Assembly (NCBI GenBank): GCA_902772455.1
Contig: CACYAW010000001.1
Coordinates: 31,001 to 95,000 of the forward strand
DNA length: 64,000 bases
Origin: an uncultured Bacteroidales bacterium
GTDB lineage: Bacteria > Bacteroidota > Bacteroidia > Bacteroidales > Muribaculaceae
Direction of reading: 5' to 3'
The notes under the pieces were generated by a model that was given only the letters and a program-made list of their open reading frames with translations, was not told the DNA's origin and ran no database searches. This document shows, piece after piece, positions 16,759 through 25,084 of this stretch. Each line of letters opens with the position of its first letter. The stretch's first letter is position 1. The translations under genes were made by a program, and so were the position numbers.

Positions 16759-18366
16759 ATGAAATCTATCAGACAGTCCATATTCCTGCTCATCGCCATC
16801 TTGTGTTCGATGACTGCCATGGCTCAGGATAGCGATGTCCTGTTCAGGGACAAGATCACCGATGCCGTGATGAAGGTTTATGACGATCAGTTGGCCAAGG
16901 ATCCTAACGACTACAACACCTTGTTTGCCAGGGCTCACCAGCATTTCTACAATGGTGAGTACACTGCGGCCATTACCGATGTGAACCAGGCGATGCTGCT
17001 CACACCCAAGACCGATAAGGAATTGCGTTTTGACGAGCACATCCTGCGCGCCCGCATCAGTGACGCACGGCAGGACTATGCCGGTGCGCTGGCCGACCTT
17101 CGTCTGGCCCAGGATCTGCAGCCCAAGTCACTGGCTTGCACCGACCTGATTGCCAAAATCAACCTCAAGGCAGGCAACCTGAATGCCGCCGAGAAGGCCT
17201 TCAAGACCATCCTGCGCTCAGAGTCGATGAACTATGACGCGATGTTCGGCCTCGCCCAGGTGGAGCAGGCACGAGGCAACGCCAAGGCCGCCATCGAGCA
17301 TGTCAGCAAGGCCGTGGACCTCTTCCGCGTCGAGCCTCAGGTGTATGTCAACCGTGCCGATATCTATACCCGGCAGGGCAACATGGATGCCGCGATCAAG
17401 GACTTGTTGAAGGGTATGACCGTGGGTGACGGCGGTATTGCCGCTCAGCGCCTGTTTGACTTGAGCGATACCCATTATGACGAAGTGATGAACGCGTTGG
17501 CCACCATGGCCGACCAGAGTGCCGATCAGGGCGGCCTTTACCGCTATCTGCGTGCCAACATCGCTATTGACCACTGCCGCTACGGGCAGGCCCTGCGTGA
17601 TTTGAACTACGTGAAATCCAACGGGTTGTACAGCAGCCACGCTTTGTATTACAATCTGGCCAAGTGCTATCTGGAACTGGCACGGTTTGACGAGGCGCTG
17701 CTGGCTGCCGATCAGGCTTTGAACCGCGACCCGTCGCAGCCCGAGTATTATCTGGTGAAGGCGCTTGCCGAGTACCATGTTGGCGAGGGCGGTCACTTTG
17801 ATACTGCCATGGAAGCGCTGAACCGTTGTTCGGCGGTCGCCCCGCAATATGTGCCCATGCTCATCGCCAAGGCCTCGTTGCTGTCGTCGGTCGGCAAGGA
17901 CAAGGATGCGCTGGGCTACCTCAATGCTGCTGTCGCCAACGAGCCGGGCAATGCCGAGGCACTGCTGGCGCGTGCCGCGGTGTTGAAGCGTTTGAACTAC
18001 TTGCAGCTGGTCATGAAAGACTACAACATGATCACCCGCTTGAGCGATGACGTGTATGACCTTAAGGGCTTCGGCCTGAATGAGCTGGGGCGTGACAGTG
18101 ATGCGCTGCGATGGTTGCAAGGTATTACATCGTCCAACCTGCCTGGGGGCGAGAACTTCTACTATGCCGCCTTGTTCATGGCTCAACGTGGCGACAACTT
18201 CAAGGCGATGGAATATCTCCAGAAGGCTGTCGATCTGGGCTATGGCAGCCGGTACAGGATGGAAATTGACGAGTTATCTCCCATCAATCTCAAGGCGTTG
18301 CGTGCCGAGCCGGGCTTTGACCTGTTGATGGACAAGGCTCAGCGTAATTTTGTGGAAAGGTTTTAG
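16759..18366 (+). CDS. Secreted tetratricopeptide-repeat protein
   Basis: The 535-residue protein has a signal peptide ending near CSMTAMAQ and then is almost entirely TPR helices, with units such as DYNTLFARAHQHFYNGEYTA, RFDEALLAADQALNRDPSQP and NFKAMEYLQKAVDLGYG. It is probably periplasmic and scaffolds protein contacts. It ends nine bases before tamL and so is likely in the same transcript, hinting at a role in outer-membrane protein assembly. No catalytic domain was recognised. Confidence 0.8.
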   Translation: MKSIRQSIFLLIAILCSMTAMAQDSDVLFRDKITDAVMKVYDDQLAKDPNDYNTLFARAHQHFYNGEYTAAITDVNQAMLLTPKTDKELRFDEHILRARISDARQDYAGALADLRLAQDLQPKSLACTDLIAKINLKAGNLNAAEKAFKTILRSESMNYDAMFGLAQVEQARGNAKAAIEHVSKAVDLFRVEPQVYVNRADIYTRQGNMDAAIKDLLKGMTVGDGGIAAQRLFDLSDTHYDEVMNALATMADQSADQGGLYRYLRANIAIDHCRYGQALRDLNYVKSNGLYSSHALYYNLAKCYLELARFDEALLAADQALNRDPSQPEYYLVKALAEYHVGEGGHFDTAMEALNRCSAVAPQYVPMLIAKASLLSSVGKDKDALGYLNAAVANEPGNAEALLARAAVLKRLNYLQLVMKDYNMITRLSDDVYDLKGFGLNELGRDSDALRWLQGITSSNLPGGENFYYAALFMAQRGDNFKAMEYLQKAVDLGYGSRYRMEIDELSPINLKALRAEPGFDLLMDKAQRNFVERF

Positions 18367-18375
18367 GCTGTAGCT

Positions 18376-20709
18376 TTGAACAGATGGGTACATAGTGGGG
18401 TGAGGCTTTTCATCATCGTCCTGGTGGCGGTGATGGCGGCGTGCAGTTCCACCAAGCATGTGCCGCAGGGTAGGCTGTTGCTCGACAAGGTTAAGATCAA
18501 TGTCACCGATCCTCATAAAGATGTGGAACAGGCCCAATTGTTCAATTATCTTCGACAGAATGCCAATCACCGCGTCTTGGGTGGCTTGAAGCTCCAGCTG
18601 GCCTTCTACAACATGTCGGGCAAGGACAGCACCAATTGGTTCAACCGATGGATTCAACGTGTGGGAACACCGCCTGTCATCTACGACAGCACGCTCACTG
18701 CCGCCAGTGCCGAACAGCTCCACATCGCTTTGAGCAACCGTGGCTTCATGAACAACACCGTGACCTATCAGGTGGAGGCCGACAGCGCAAAGCGTAAGGC
18801 ACGGGTCAACTATGACGTCACCCTGGGCGAGCCCTATTATATCCGTTCCATTGACTATGACATCCCTGACGAGACGCTGCGTGAAATCATCCTGGCGGAC
18901 TCGGCGCGCTTCATGGTCCATGAGGGCGATCTGCTCAACTACAACCATCTGGATGAATGGCGGCAAAGCATAACCGATAACCTGCGCAACCACGGCTACT
19001 ATGCATTTAATAAGGAGTATATCACCTTCATGGCCGACACGGCGGCTGATTCAAGGGCCGTTGACCTGACGCTGAACAGCCGTGACCCCTACCGTAATGA
19101 CCGCATGCCCTATTACACCGAGCATGAGCCGTTCTATGTGCGTGATGTGGTGTATGTCACCGACTATGACCCGGTGGAGATGCACGACGGATTTTGGGGC
19201 ATGGACACAGTGGTGATGAAAGACGGCGTCAAGGTGATTGAGGGCCCCGACCGGTATCTCCGCCTGAATGTGCTGGACGAGTGCAACTACATCGAGCCGG
19301 GCGAGCTCTATAATGCCGAGGCCATCACGCGCACCTATCGCGCCCTGGGGCGCTTGAACATCCTCAAGCAGATCAATATCGACGTGCGACCCTTGGGAGA
19401 GGTGGACGGCGTGCTCATGGTCGATGCCTATGTGCTGTTGCAGCCCGACAAGTCCCAGACGGTGTCGGTGTCACTCGAGGGCACCAACAGCGAGGGTGAC
19501 CTCGGCTTTGGCGTGGGATTGGACTATGAGCACCGCAACATCTTCAAGGGTGCCGAGGTGCTGAGTGCCAAGGCAAAGGTTTCCTATGAGAGCATCTCCG
19601 GTAACCTGAGCGGACTCATCAATAACAATTACAGCGAGTACTCGACCGAGCTTGGGATTACCTTCCCCAAATTCATGGCCCCCTTCCTTCGCCGCTCGTT
19701 CAAGCGCAAGATACAGGCTTCTACATCGTTTGCCGTCAACTTTGACTACCAGGCACGTCCTGAGTACACCCGCATCATCGCCGGCGGAGCATGGCGCTAC
19801 CAGTGGACCGAGCGCAGCCGCCGCATGGCGCATACGCTGACCCTGGTGGACTTGAGCGTCATCAGCGTGCCCAAGTTCAATAAAGAGTTCTTTAACCGCA
19901 TCACCAATCCTCTGTTGCTCTATAGCTACCAGGACCACATGATCATGAGGATGGGCTACAACTTCTACCGCACCAACAAGGCCGAGATGAACGTGCTGCA
20001 GATGGGACGCTTCCAGAGGGATGTCTTCACCATACGCGCCAATGCCGAGACGGCGGGCAATCTGCTCTATGGCCTGTCGCACCTCTCGGGGCAGAAGGCC
20101 GACAGTGTTGGTAGCTACAAGGCATTGGGAATCAGGTATTCGCAGTATTTTAAGGCCGATGCCGACTACTCCATTACCCACTATTTCGACCGTCGCCAGA
20201 GTGTCGCCTTCCACGTGGGGGCAGGCATCGCGGTCCCCTATGGCAACAGCGACGTGCTACCGTTCGAGAAACGCTTCTACAGTGGCGGTGCCAACAGTGT
20301 GCGCGGCTGGGGTGTGCGCACCCTGGGCCCCGGCAGTTACGACAGCAACAACAGCCTGTCCAACTTCATCTACCAGTGCGGCGACATCCGCTTTGACGTC
20401 AACCTTGAGTACCGTGCCAAGCTGTTTTGGGTGGTTGAATTGGGCTTGTTCCTCGACGCAGGCAACATCTGGACCATTAAGGACTATGAGGACCAGCCTG
20501 GGGGCGTGTTCAAGTTCAACAAGTTCTATGAGCAGATTGCGGCGGCCTATGGCGCCGGCATCCGATTGGATTTCAAGTATTTCCTCGTTCGTGTCGACAT
20601 GGGCATGAAGGCTCATAATCCCGCCAGTGGGCAGGAACATTGGCCATTGTTGCACCCTAAATTCAAGCGCGACAGCGAATTCCATTTCTCGGTAGGTTAT
20701 CCATTCTGA
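18376..20709 (+). CDS. tamL: TamL: lipidated BamA/TamA-family outer-membrane assembly protein
   Basis: The only start that gives a complete signal sequence is TTG at 18376; the next candidate (GTG at 18400) shortens the basic N-terminal region. The lipobox VMAACSS puts a lipid-modified Cys near residue 23, as in the TamL proteins of Bacteroidota. Residues about 35-370 are POTRA-like (LYNAEAITRTYRALGRLNIL is typical), and the C-terminal half is a surface-antigen beta-barrel with FYSGGANSVRGWGVRTLGPG (near 636-655) and a final aromatic residue (GYPF). It probably works with a TamB partner encoded elsewhere. Confidence 0.88.
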   Translation: MNRWVHSGVRLFIIVLVAVMAACSSTKHVPQGRLLLDKVKINVTDPHKDVEQAQLFNYLRQNANHRVLGGLKLQLAFYNMSGKDSTNWFNRWIQRVGTPPVIYDSTLTAASAEQLHIALSNRGFMNNTVTYQVEADSAKRKARVNYDVTLGEPYYIRSIDYDIPDETLREIILADSARFMVHEGDLLNYNHLDEWRQSITDNLRNHGYYAFNKEYITFMADTAADSRAVDLTLNSRDPYRNDRMPYYTEHEPFYVRDVVYVTDYDPVEMHDGFWGMDTVVMKDGVKVIEGPDRYLRLNVLDECNYIEPGELYNAEAITRTYRALGRLNILKQINIDVRPLGEVDGVLMVDAYVLLQPDKSQTVSVSLEGTNSEGDLGFGVGLDYEHRNIFKGAEVLSAKAKVSYESISGNLSGLINNNYSEYSTELGITFPKFMAPFLRRSFKRKIQASTSFAVNFDYQARPEYTRIIAGGAWRYQWTERSRRMAHTLTLVDLSVISVPKFNKEFFNRITNPLLLYSYQDHMIMRMGYNFYRTNKAEMNVLQMGRFQRDVFTIRANAETAGNLLYGLSHLSGQKADSVGSYKALGIRYSQYFKADADYSITHYFDRRQSVAFHVGAGIAVPYGNSDVLPFEKRFYSGGANSVRGWGVRTLGPGSYDSNNSLSNFIYQCGDIRFDVNLEYRAKLFWVVELGLFLDAGNIWTIKDYEDQPGGVFKFNKFYEQIAAAYGAGIRLDFKYFLVRVDMGMKAHNPASGQEHWPLLHPKFKRDSEFHFSVGYPF

Positions 20710-20761
20710 TGCCCCTAAATTAATAGTTTCTTATTTTTTGTTGCGTTTTGCTTGGAAATCA

Positions 20762-20793
20762 TTTGTGTTTTCCAAGAAATTATCATAAATTTG
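20762..20793 (+). promoter_or_regulatory. Promoter of first choice-of-anchor-J gene
   Basis: TTTG (20762-20765), 20-base spacer, TAAATTTG (20786-20793): a perfect consensus match. The same -7 box and the following sequence gtcgc...cttatttgtttaactt are repeated ahead of the paralogue at 22607, so the duplication included the promoter. Confidence 0.8.
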
Positions 20794-20839
20794 TCGCGAA
20801 AATTATTCCTTATTTGTTTAACTTTTAAAATTCACGCTT

Positions 20840-22384
20840 ATGAAGAAATTTGTTTTACTCTTGATGGCTGCATTGGCATTGCCGGTGATGGCCCAAATGA
20901 CCTCAACCAAGGCCGAGATGATGAGGTCACAGGACCGCGACAAGACGGAAGTTTTTGCTCCGCTAAAGGCTTTTGACAAAAGTGCGGTCACTGTTGCCGA
21001 AAAGACCAGGGGCGGTTATCTCTGGGACTTCGAGACCGATGCCTCGTTAGAGGGCTGGTTAAGCTATGATGCCGATGGCGACGGCTATGGCTGGGAAATT
21101 GATGATTACTACAGCTACAATAGCGGCACTTACAGCCTGACCTCGCGCAGCTACTATGGTGGCCAAGCACTGTTCCCCGACAACTGGCTGGTTTCGCCGA
21201 TGGTTAATCTTGAAGGCGAGCTGTCGATTTTCACCGAGAACTATTTGTCTTCTTATCCCGATAAGTTCAAGGTTTATGTTTGCGTTGGAGAAGTTGACTT
21301 TGACAATATCGAGGATTGCTTCGTGCCCATTTCAGATTTCATCCAGCCCGGTACTGTATGGGAAGAGCACACCTTCGACCTGAGCGAGTATGAGGGTGCA
21401 ATGGGTTGCTTCGCTATCCGTCACTATGACTGCTCCGATGAGTTCCGTATCCTGGTGGACTACATCTCCATTGGCACTCCCGATCCTATTGCCACCACCC
21501 CTGAGGATTTGGCAGCAGAACCTGGAACTAAAGACGCCAGCATCATCTGGACCGATGATGACGATAGCAACTGGAACCTGCGCTATCGCGTTTACACCGA
21601 GCCCACAGGTGCTTTCTGGGACTTCGAGGATTGCGTCGGTGATTTGCCCGAGGGCTTCACTACTATCGATGCCGATGGTGATGGCTTCAATTGGATGCTC
21701 TGGGATCCCGAGAGCTTGGGTTACAACCCCGGTGATGGCGTGGCATTGAATGGCACCAAGTGTGCTGCTTCGGCCAGCTATCAAAGTGGTATTCTCTATC
21801 CCGACAACTGGCTCATCACTCCCGAGGTGCCCCTTAATGGTGAACTCTCGTTCTATGCTGGCGGTCAGGATCCCAGCTATTCAGCTGAGGTATTCGCAGT
21901 GTATGTTTCTGTTGGCGATGGTGAATGGATGAAGATCTCTGAAGACATCACCGCTACCAGCCCGATTCAGAAGTACACCTTCGACTTGAGCGCATATGAA
22001 GGCATGACTGGTAAAGTGGCCATCCGTCACTACAACGTTTATGACATGTTCCGTCTGAACATCGATGATATCATGATCGGTGTTCCCAGCGAGGAGGCTG
22101 AGTGGATCTATGTTTACGGCCTCGAGGATGCCGAGTACATTATCGAGAATCTTGATCCCGAGACCACCTATGAGGTACAGGTACAGGCTTACAACGACTA
22201 CAACGAGAGCCCCTGGACCGAGTCCTGCATCTTCACCACCACCAAGGTGACCTCTGTTGAGGAGCTCAACTATGTTGAGAAGGTTGACGGTGCTTACTAC
22301 AACATCATGGGCCAGAAGATGGATCCCGCTAACTTGCCCGCTGGCATCTATATCCACAACGGCAAGAAGATCTTCGTGAAGTAA
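20840..22384 (+). CDS. Secreted choice-of-anchor-J protein with T9SS-like C-terminal tail (copy 1)
   Basis: The 514-residue protein has a signal peptide (MKKFVLLLMAALALPVMAQ). Two beta-sandwich domains of the choice-of-anchor J type follow: the first from WDFETDASLEGW to about 220, the second from FWDFEDCVGDLPEGF to about 425. Each holds the FPDNWLVSPMV or YPDNWLITPEV motif and an FAIRHYDC/VAIRHYNV strand. A fibronectin-III-like part lies around 420-475. The end (YYNIMGQKM, then PAGIYIHNGKKIFVK) resembles type IX secretion sorting tails. Extracellular adhesive or binding role is inferred. Confidence 0.78.
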   Translation: MKKFVLLLMAALALPVMAQMTSTKAEMMRSQDRDKTEVFAPLKAFDKSAVTVAEKTRGGYLWDFETDASLEGWLSYDADGDGYGWEIDDYYSYNSGTYSLTSRSYYGGQALFPDNWLVSPMVNLEGELSIFTENYLSSYPDKFKVYVCVGEVDFDNIEDCFVPISDFIQPGTVWEEHTFDLSEYEGAMGCFAIRHYDCSDEFRILVDYISIGTPDPIATTPEDLAAEPGTKDASIIWTDDDDSNWNLRYRVYTEPTGAFWDFEDCVGDLPEGFTTIDADGDGFNWMLWDPESLGYNPGDGVALNGTKCAASASYQSGILYPDNWLITPEVPLNGELSFYAGGQDPSYSAEVFAVYVSVGDGEWMKISEDITATSPIQKYTFDLSAYEGMTGKVAIRHYNVYDMFRLNIDDIMIGVPSEEAEWIYVYGLEDAEYIIENLDPETTYEVQVQAYNDYNESPWTESCIFTTTKVTSVEELNYVEKVDGAYYNIMGQKMDPANLPAGIYIHNGKKIFVK

Positions 22385-22391
22385 AATCGGC

Positions 22392-22470
22392 TCTCCCTAG
22401 GCAGGGAGAATTGAACACCTGACAATTGAGGGTGTATCCAGGAAAATCCCGGGTACACCCTCAACTTTTC
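22392..22470 (+). terminator. Two hairpins after the first choice-of-anchor-J gene
   Basis: tctccct (22392-22398) pairs with agggaga (22403-22409), and ttgagggtgta (22426-22436) pairs perfectly with tacaccctcaa (22454-22464) followed by ctttt. The second is the better terminator candidate. Confidence 0.7.
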
Positions 22471-22530
22471 CTGCTTGAATGTTTTCTTAAAAAATGTTTT
22501 TCACTTTTATGCATTTTGATTGCCGATTTG

Positions 22531-22561
22531 TTTGCCGAACCCAAAAAAAGTGCTAAATTTG
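22531..22561 (+). promoter_or_regulatory. Promoter of second choice-of-anchor-J gene
   Basis: TTTG (22531-22534), 19-base spacer, TAAATTTG (22554-22561). The box and about 45 following bases closely match those before the first copy. Confidence 0.8.
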
Positions 22562-22606
22562 TCGCCAAATCATTTCTTATTTGTTTAACTTTAAATTTAT
22601 ACGCTT

Positions 22607-24196
22607 ATGAAGAAATTAGTTTTACTCCTGATGGCTGCACTGGCACTGCCGGTATTGGCTCAGAATGTTGCTACTAAGTCAGAGTCGATGAGGTCGGTTG
22701 CTGACCGTGAGAAGACAACGAAGATCACTCCCGTCAAGGCTTTTGACGCTTCAGCTCCTCGCGTCTTTACCGAGAAGACCAGAGCCGGCAAGATCTTATG
22801 GGACTTCGAGACCGATGATTCGTATGAGGGCTGGTTAAGCTATGATGCCGATGGCGATGGCTATGGCTGGGAAGTTGACGACTACTACAGCTGCAACGGC
22901 GGTGACTACAGCTTGACTTCACGCAGCTATTATGGCGGTGAGGCGCTGACTCCCGACAACTGGCTGATTTCGCCGATGGTTAATCTCGAGGGCACATTGT
23001 CGATTTTTGCCATGAACTATTTGTCATTCTATGCCGACAACATGGAAGTATATGTTTGCGTTGGCGACGTTGACTTTGACAATCTCGAGGAATGCTTCGT
23101 GCCCATTTCAGAGATGATTACTCCGCCCACCGCATGGCAGGAGTACACCTATGACTTGAGCGAGTATGATGGCGCTGTAGGTTGCTTCGCAATCCGCCAC
23201 TATGACTGCACCGACATGTTCCGCCTGTTCGTTGACTACATCTCGATCGGCACCGATGTTCCCATGCCCACCACCCCCGAGGATGTTGTGGTTGAGCCTG
23301 GCCAGAACGATGCAGCTGTGATGTGGACCGACGAGGATGACACCGAGTGGAGCCTGCGCTACCGCGTTTACACCGAGCAGCCCGAGGCTACTGGTTTCTT
23401 CGAGGACTTTGAGGCTTGCGTGAACAACCTCCTGCCCGAGGGCTGGACCACGATCAATGCCGATGGTGACGCCTACGACTGGTTCGTTTGGGATCCCATT
23501 GCTGCCGGATATGATGAAACCGGTGACGGCATCCGTCTCAATGGCACCAAGTGCGCTACTTCGGCTAGCTATGTTAGCGTTCCCCTCTTCCCCGACAACT
23601 GGCTGATCACTCCCAAGGTGACCCTCACTGGCAGCCTCTCATTCTATGCAGCAGGCCAGGATCCCAACTATGCAGCCGAGGTATTTGCAGTGTATGTTTG
23701 CACCGGCGATCCCAGCAATCCTGACAACTTCGTGAAGGTTTCTGAGGACATCGTTGCTACCAGCCCCATCCAGCAGTACATCATCGATTTGAGCGAGTAT
23801 GAGGGCATGGAAGGCTACATCGCATTCCGTCACTACAACGTTAGCGACATGTTCCGCCTGAACATCGACGACGTGCTCATCGGCGAGATTCCCGAGCCCG
23901 TTGAGGAGGCTGAGTGGATCTATGTTGACGGTATCGACGCTCCCGAGTACCTCATCACCGGTTTGGATGCCGAGACCACTTACGAGGTACAGGTAATGGC
24001 CGTTAGCGAGTATGGCGAGAGCGACTGGACTCCTTCAACCATCTTCACCACCAAGACCAAGACCGCGATCAACGAGATCGTTACCGACGTCAAGGGTGAC
24101 AACAACTACTACAACCTGATGGGTCAGAAGATGAATCCCGCTAACCTGCCCGCTGGCATCTACATCCACAACGGCAAGAAGATCATCGTGAAGTAA
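22607..24196 (+). CDS. Secreted choice-of-anchor-J protein with T9SS-like C-terminal tail (copy 2)
   Basis: This 529-residue paralogue of the preceding gene has the same signal peptide type, two choice-of-anchor-J domains (DNWLISPMVNLEGTL, then DNWLITPKVTLTGSL) and the same tail (YYNLMGQKM, PAGIYIHNGKKIIVK). It is longer by a TGDPSNPDNFV-type loop in the second domain and by acidic inserts (IPEPVEEAEW). The pair clearly arose by tandem duplication with separate promoters kept, followed by divergence, mostly in the surface loops. Function unknown; probably displayed on the cell surface or released. Confidence 0.78.
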   Translation: MKKLVLLLMAALALPVLAQNVATKSESMRSVADREKTTKITPVKAFDASAPRVFTEKTRAGKILWDFETDDSYEGWLSYDADGDGYGWEVDDYYSCNGGDYSLTSRSYYGGEALTPDNWLISPMVNLEGTLSIFAMNYLSFYADNMEVYVCVGDVDFDNLEECFVPISEMITPPTAWQEYTYDLSEYDGAVGCFAIRHYDCTDMFRLFVDYISIGTDVPMPTTPEDVVVEPGQNDAAVMWTDEDDTEWSLRYRVYTEQPEATGFFEDFEACVNNLLPEGWTTINADGDAYDWFVWDPIAAGYDETGDGIRLNGTKCATSASYVSVPLFPDNWLITPKVTLTGSLSFYAAGQDPNYAAEVFAVYVCTGDPSNPDNFVKVSEDIVATSPIQQYIIDLSEYEGMEGYIAFRHYNVSDMFRLNIDDVLIGEIPEPVEEAEWIYVDGIDAPEYLITGLDAETTYEVQVMAVSEYGESDWTPSTIFTTKTKTAINEIVTDVKGDNNYYNLMGQKMNPANLPAGIYIHNGKKIIVK

Positions 24197-24197
24197 T

Positions 24198-24596
24198 TCA
24201 TTAAGCTTTAAGCTTTAAAAACCTATTAATGAGGCGGCTCCCTATCTCCGGGGTCCGCCTTTTCTCTTCCTCCCCCGTAGCATCAACGCATGATCCTAGT
24301 CGGACTCACGTTAAAATCCGAGCACCAAATTAGTTAAATTCGTGAAATTGGCTTCGCCGAGCGAAGGTTCACATTAGCCCCGCAGGGTTCATGGGCCTAT
24401 CTATATCATTAAGCGTTAAGCTTTAAAAACCTATTAATGAGGCGGCTCCCTATCTCCGGGGGCCGCCTTTTCTCTTCCAGCCCCGTAGCATCAACGCATG
24501 ATCCTAGTCGGACTCACGTTAAAATCCGAGCATCAAATTAGTTAAATTCGTGAAATTCGCATTAGCCCCGCAGGGTTCAGAGGCATATCTATATAT
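24198..24596 (+). repeat. Tandem duplication of a ~200-bp intergenic unit carrying a terminator
   Basis: Unit 1 (24198-24405) and unit 2 (24406-24596) are nearly identical, both starting with tcattaag and ending with cagggttca...ctatctatat. Each carries a hairpin of the form aggcggctccc...cgggg.ccgcct followed by tttt (24231-24264 and 24439-24472), and the motif aattagttaaattcgtgaaatt. Unit 1 has a 23-bp extra segment (24350-24372) that includes a short palindrome, gcttcgccgagcgaag. The result is a doubled terminator behind the second choice-of-anchor-J gene. No gene is seen here. Confidence 0.85.
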
Positions 24597-24636
24597 GTTT
24601 TCCCGATTTTAACGGGACACCAGTGACGTCCAGTAA

Positions 24637-24690
24637 AAGCCCCGTTAAGGGCGACCAGCGCTTAGGCAGGGGTGTACAACCCCTGCTATG
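24637..24690 (+). repeat. Interspersed palindromic repeat (copy A)
   Basis: The segment contains gccccgttaagggcg, then gcttaggcaggggtgta and caacccctgc, so that caggggt...acccctg forms a hairpin. A longer version with the same core lies at 47920-47990 behind ruvC. Position in intergenic DNA and internal palindromes resemble REP-type elements. Confidence 0.7.
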
Positions 24691-24955
24691 ATACAGCAGA
24701 AATGTTTATTCAATTCTATTGTCGTCCGGGGAAACATCGTAGATGTTAGCGGTTCGAAGAACCGATTTTAATGAGTAAGACCATGCAAGAACCTCGGAGA
24801 GGTTCGCAGCTTGGTCCATGAGCTGAACATTGCAAGTGCCTCGAAGAGGAACTTTGTGATTGACAGGATTTTGGCGGATGTGGAAGTTTGTCTTCGACCC
24901 GACCTGCCTCTTCGAGGCAAATGTCAAGCTTATGATACAGCAGAAATGTTTATTC
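24687..24955. repeat. Possible degenerate element bounded by 25-bp direct repeats
   Basis: A 25-base string (starting tatgatacagcagaaatg) is present exactly at 24687-24711 and at 24931-24955. Between them an inverted pair, tgcctcgaagagg (about 24838) and cctcttcgaggca (about 24907), can form a long stem. No credible protein is encoded: the short reading frames inside have no recognisable motif. It may be a relic of a small mobile element or a segmental duplication. The remaining bases to 25020 show nothing recognisable. Confidence 0.45.
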
Positions 24956-25020
24956 GATTCATATATAGTGAATTATGCTGATGTTGATAACCTTTCCCCG
25001 TACACTAATGAATACAAACA

Positions 25021-25060
25021 AATCAAGGTGCGCCCAACATGGGGCACACCTTGATTGTTT
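25021..25060. terminator. Terminator of the BspA-dockerin gene
   Basis: aatcaaggtg (25021-25030) pairs with caccttgatt (25047-25056), and the inner part cgccc/gggg extends the stem. T-rich flanks occur on both sides, so it could work in both directions; the gene ending at 25085 on the minus strand is the likely user. Confidence 0.75.
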
Positions 25061-25084
25061 TGAAAAATCGTAGAAAACTCGTCA

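Noticed and set aside
24706-24927. Minus-strand frame of 73 codons in the intergenic repeat region
   Set aside because: No start context, no motif, and its borders coincide with repeats.
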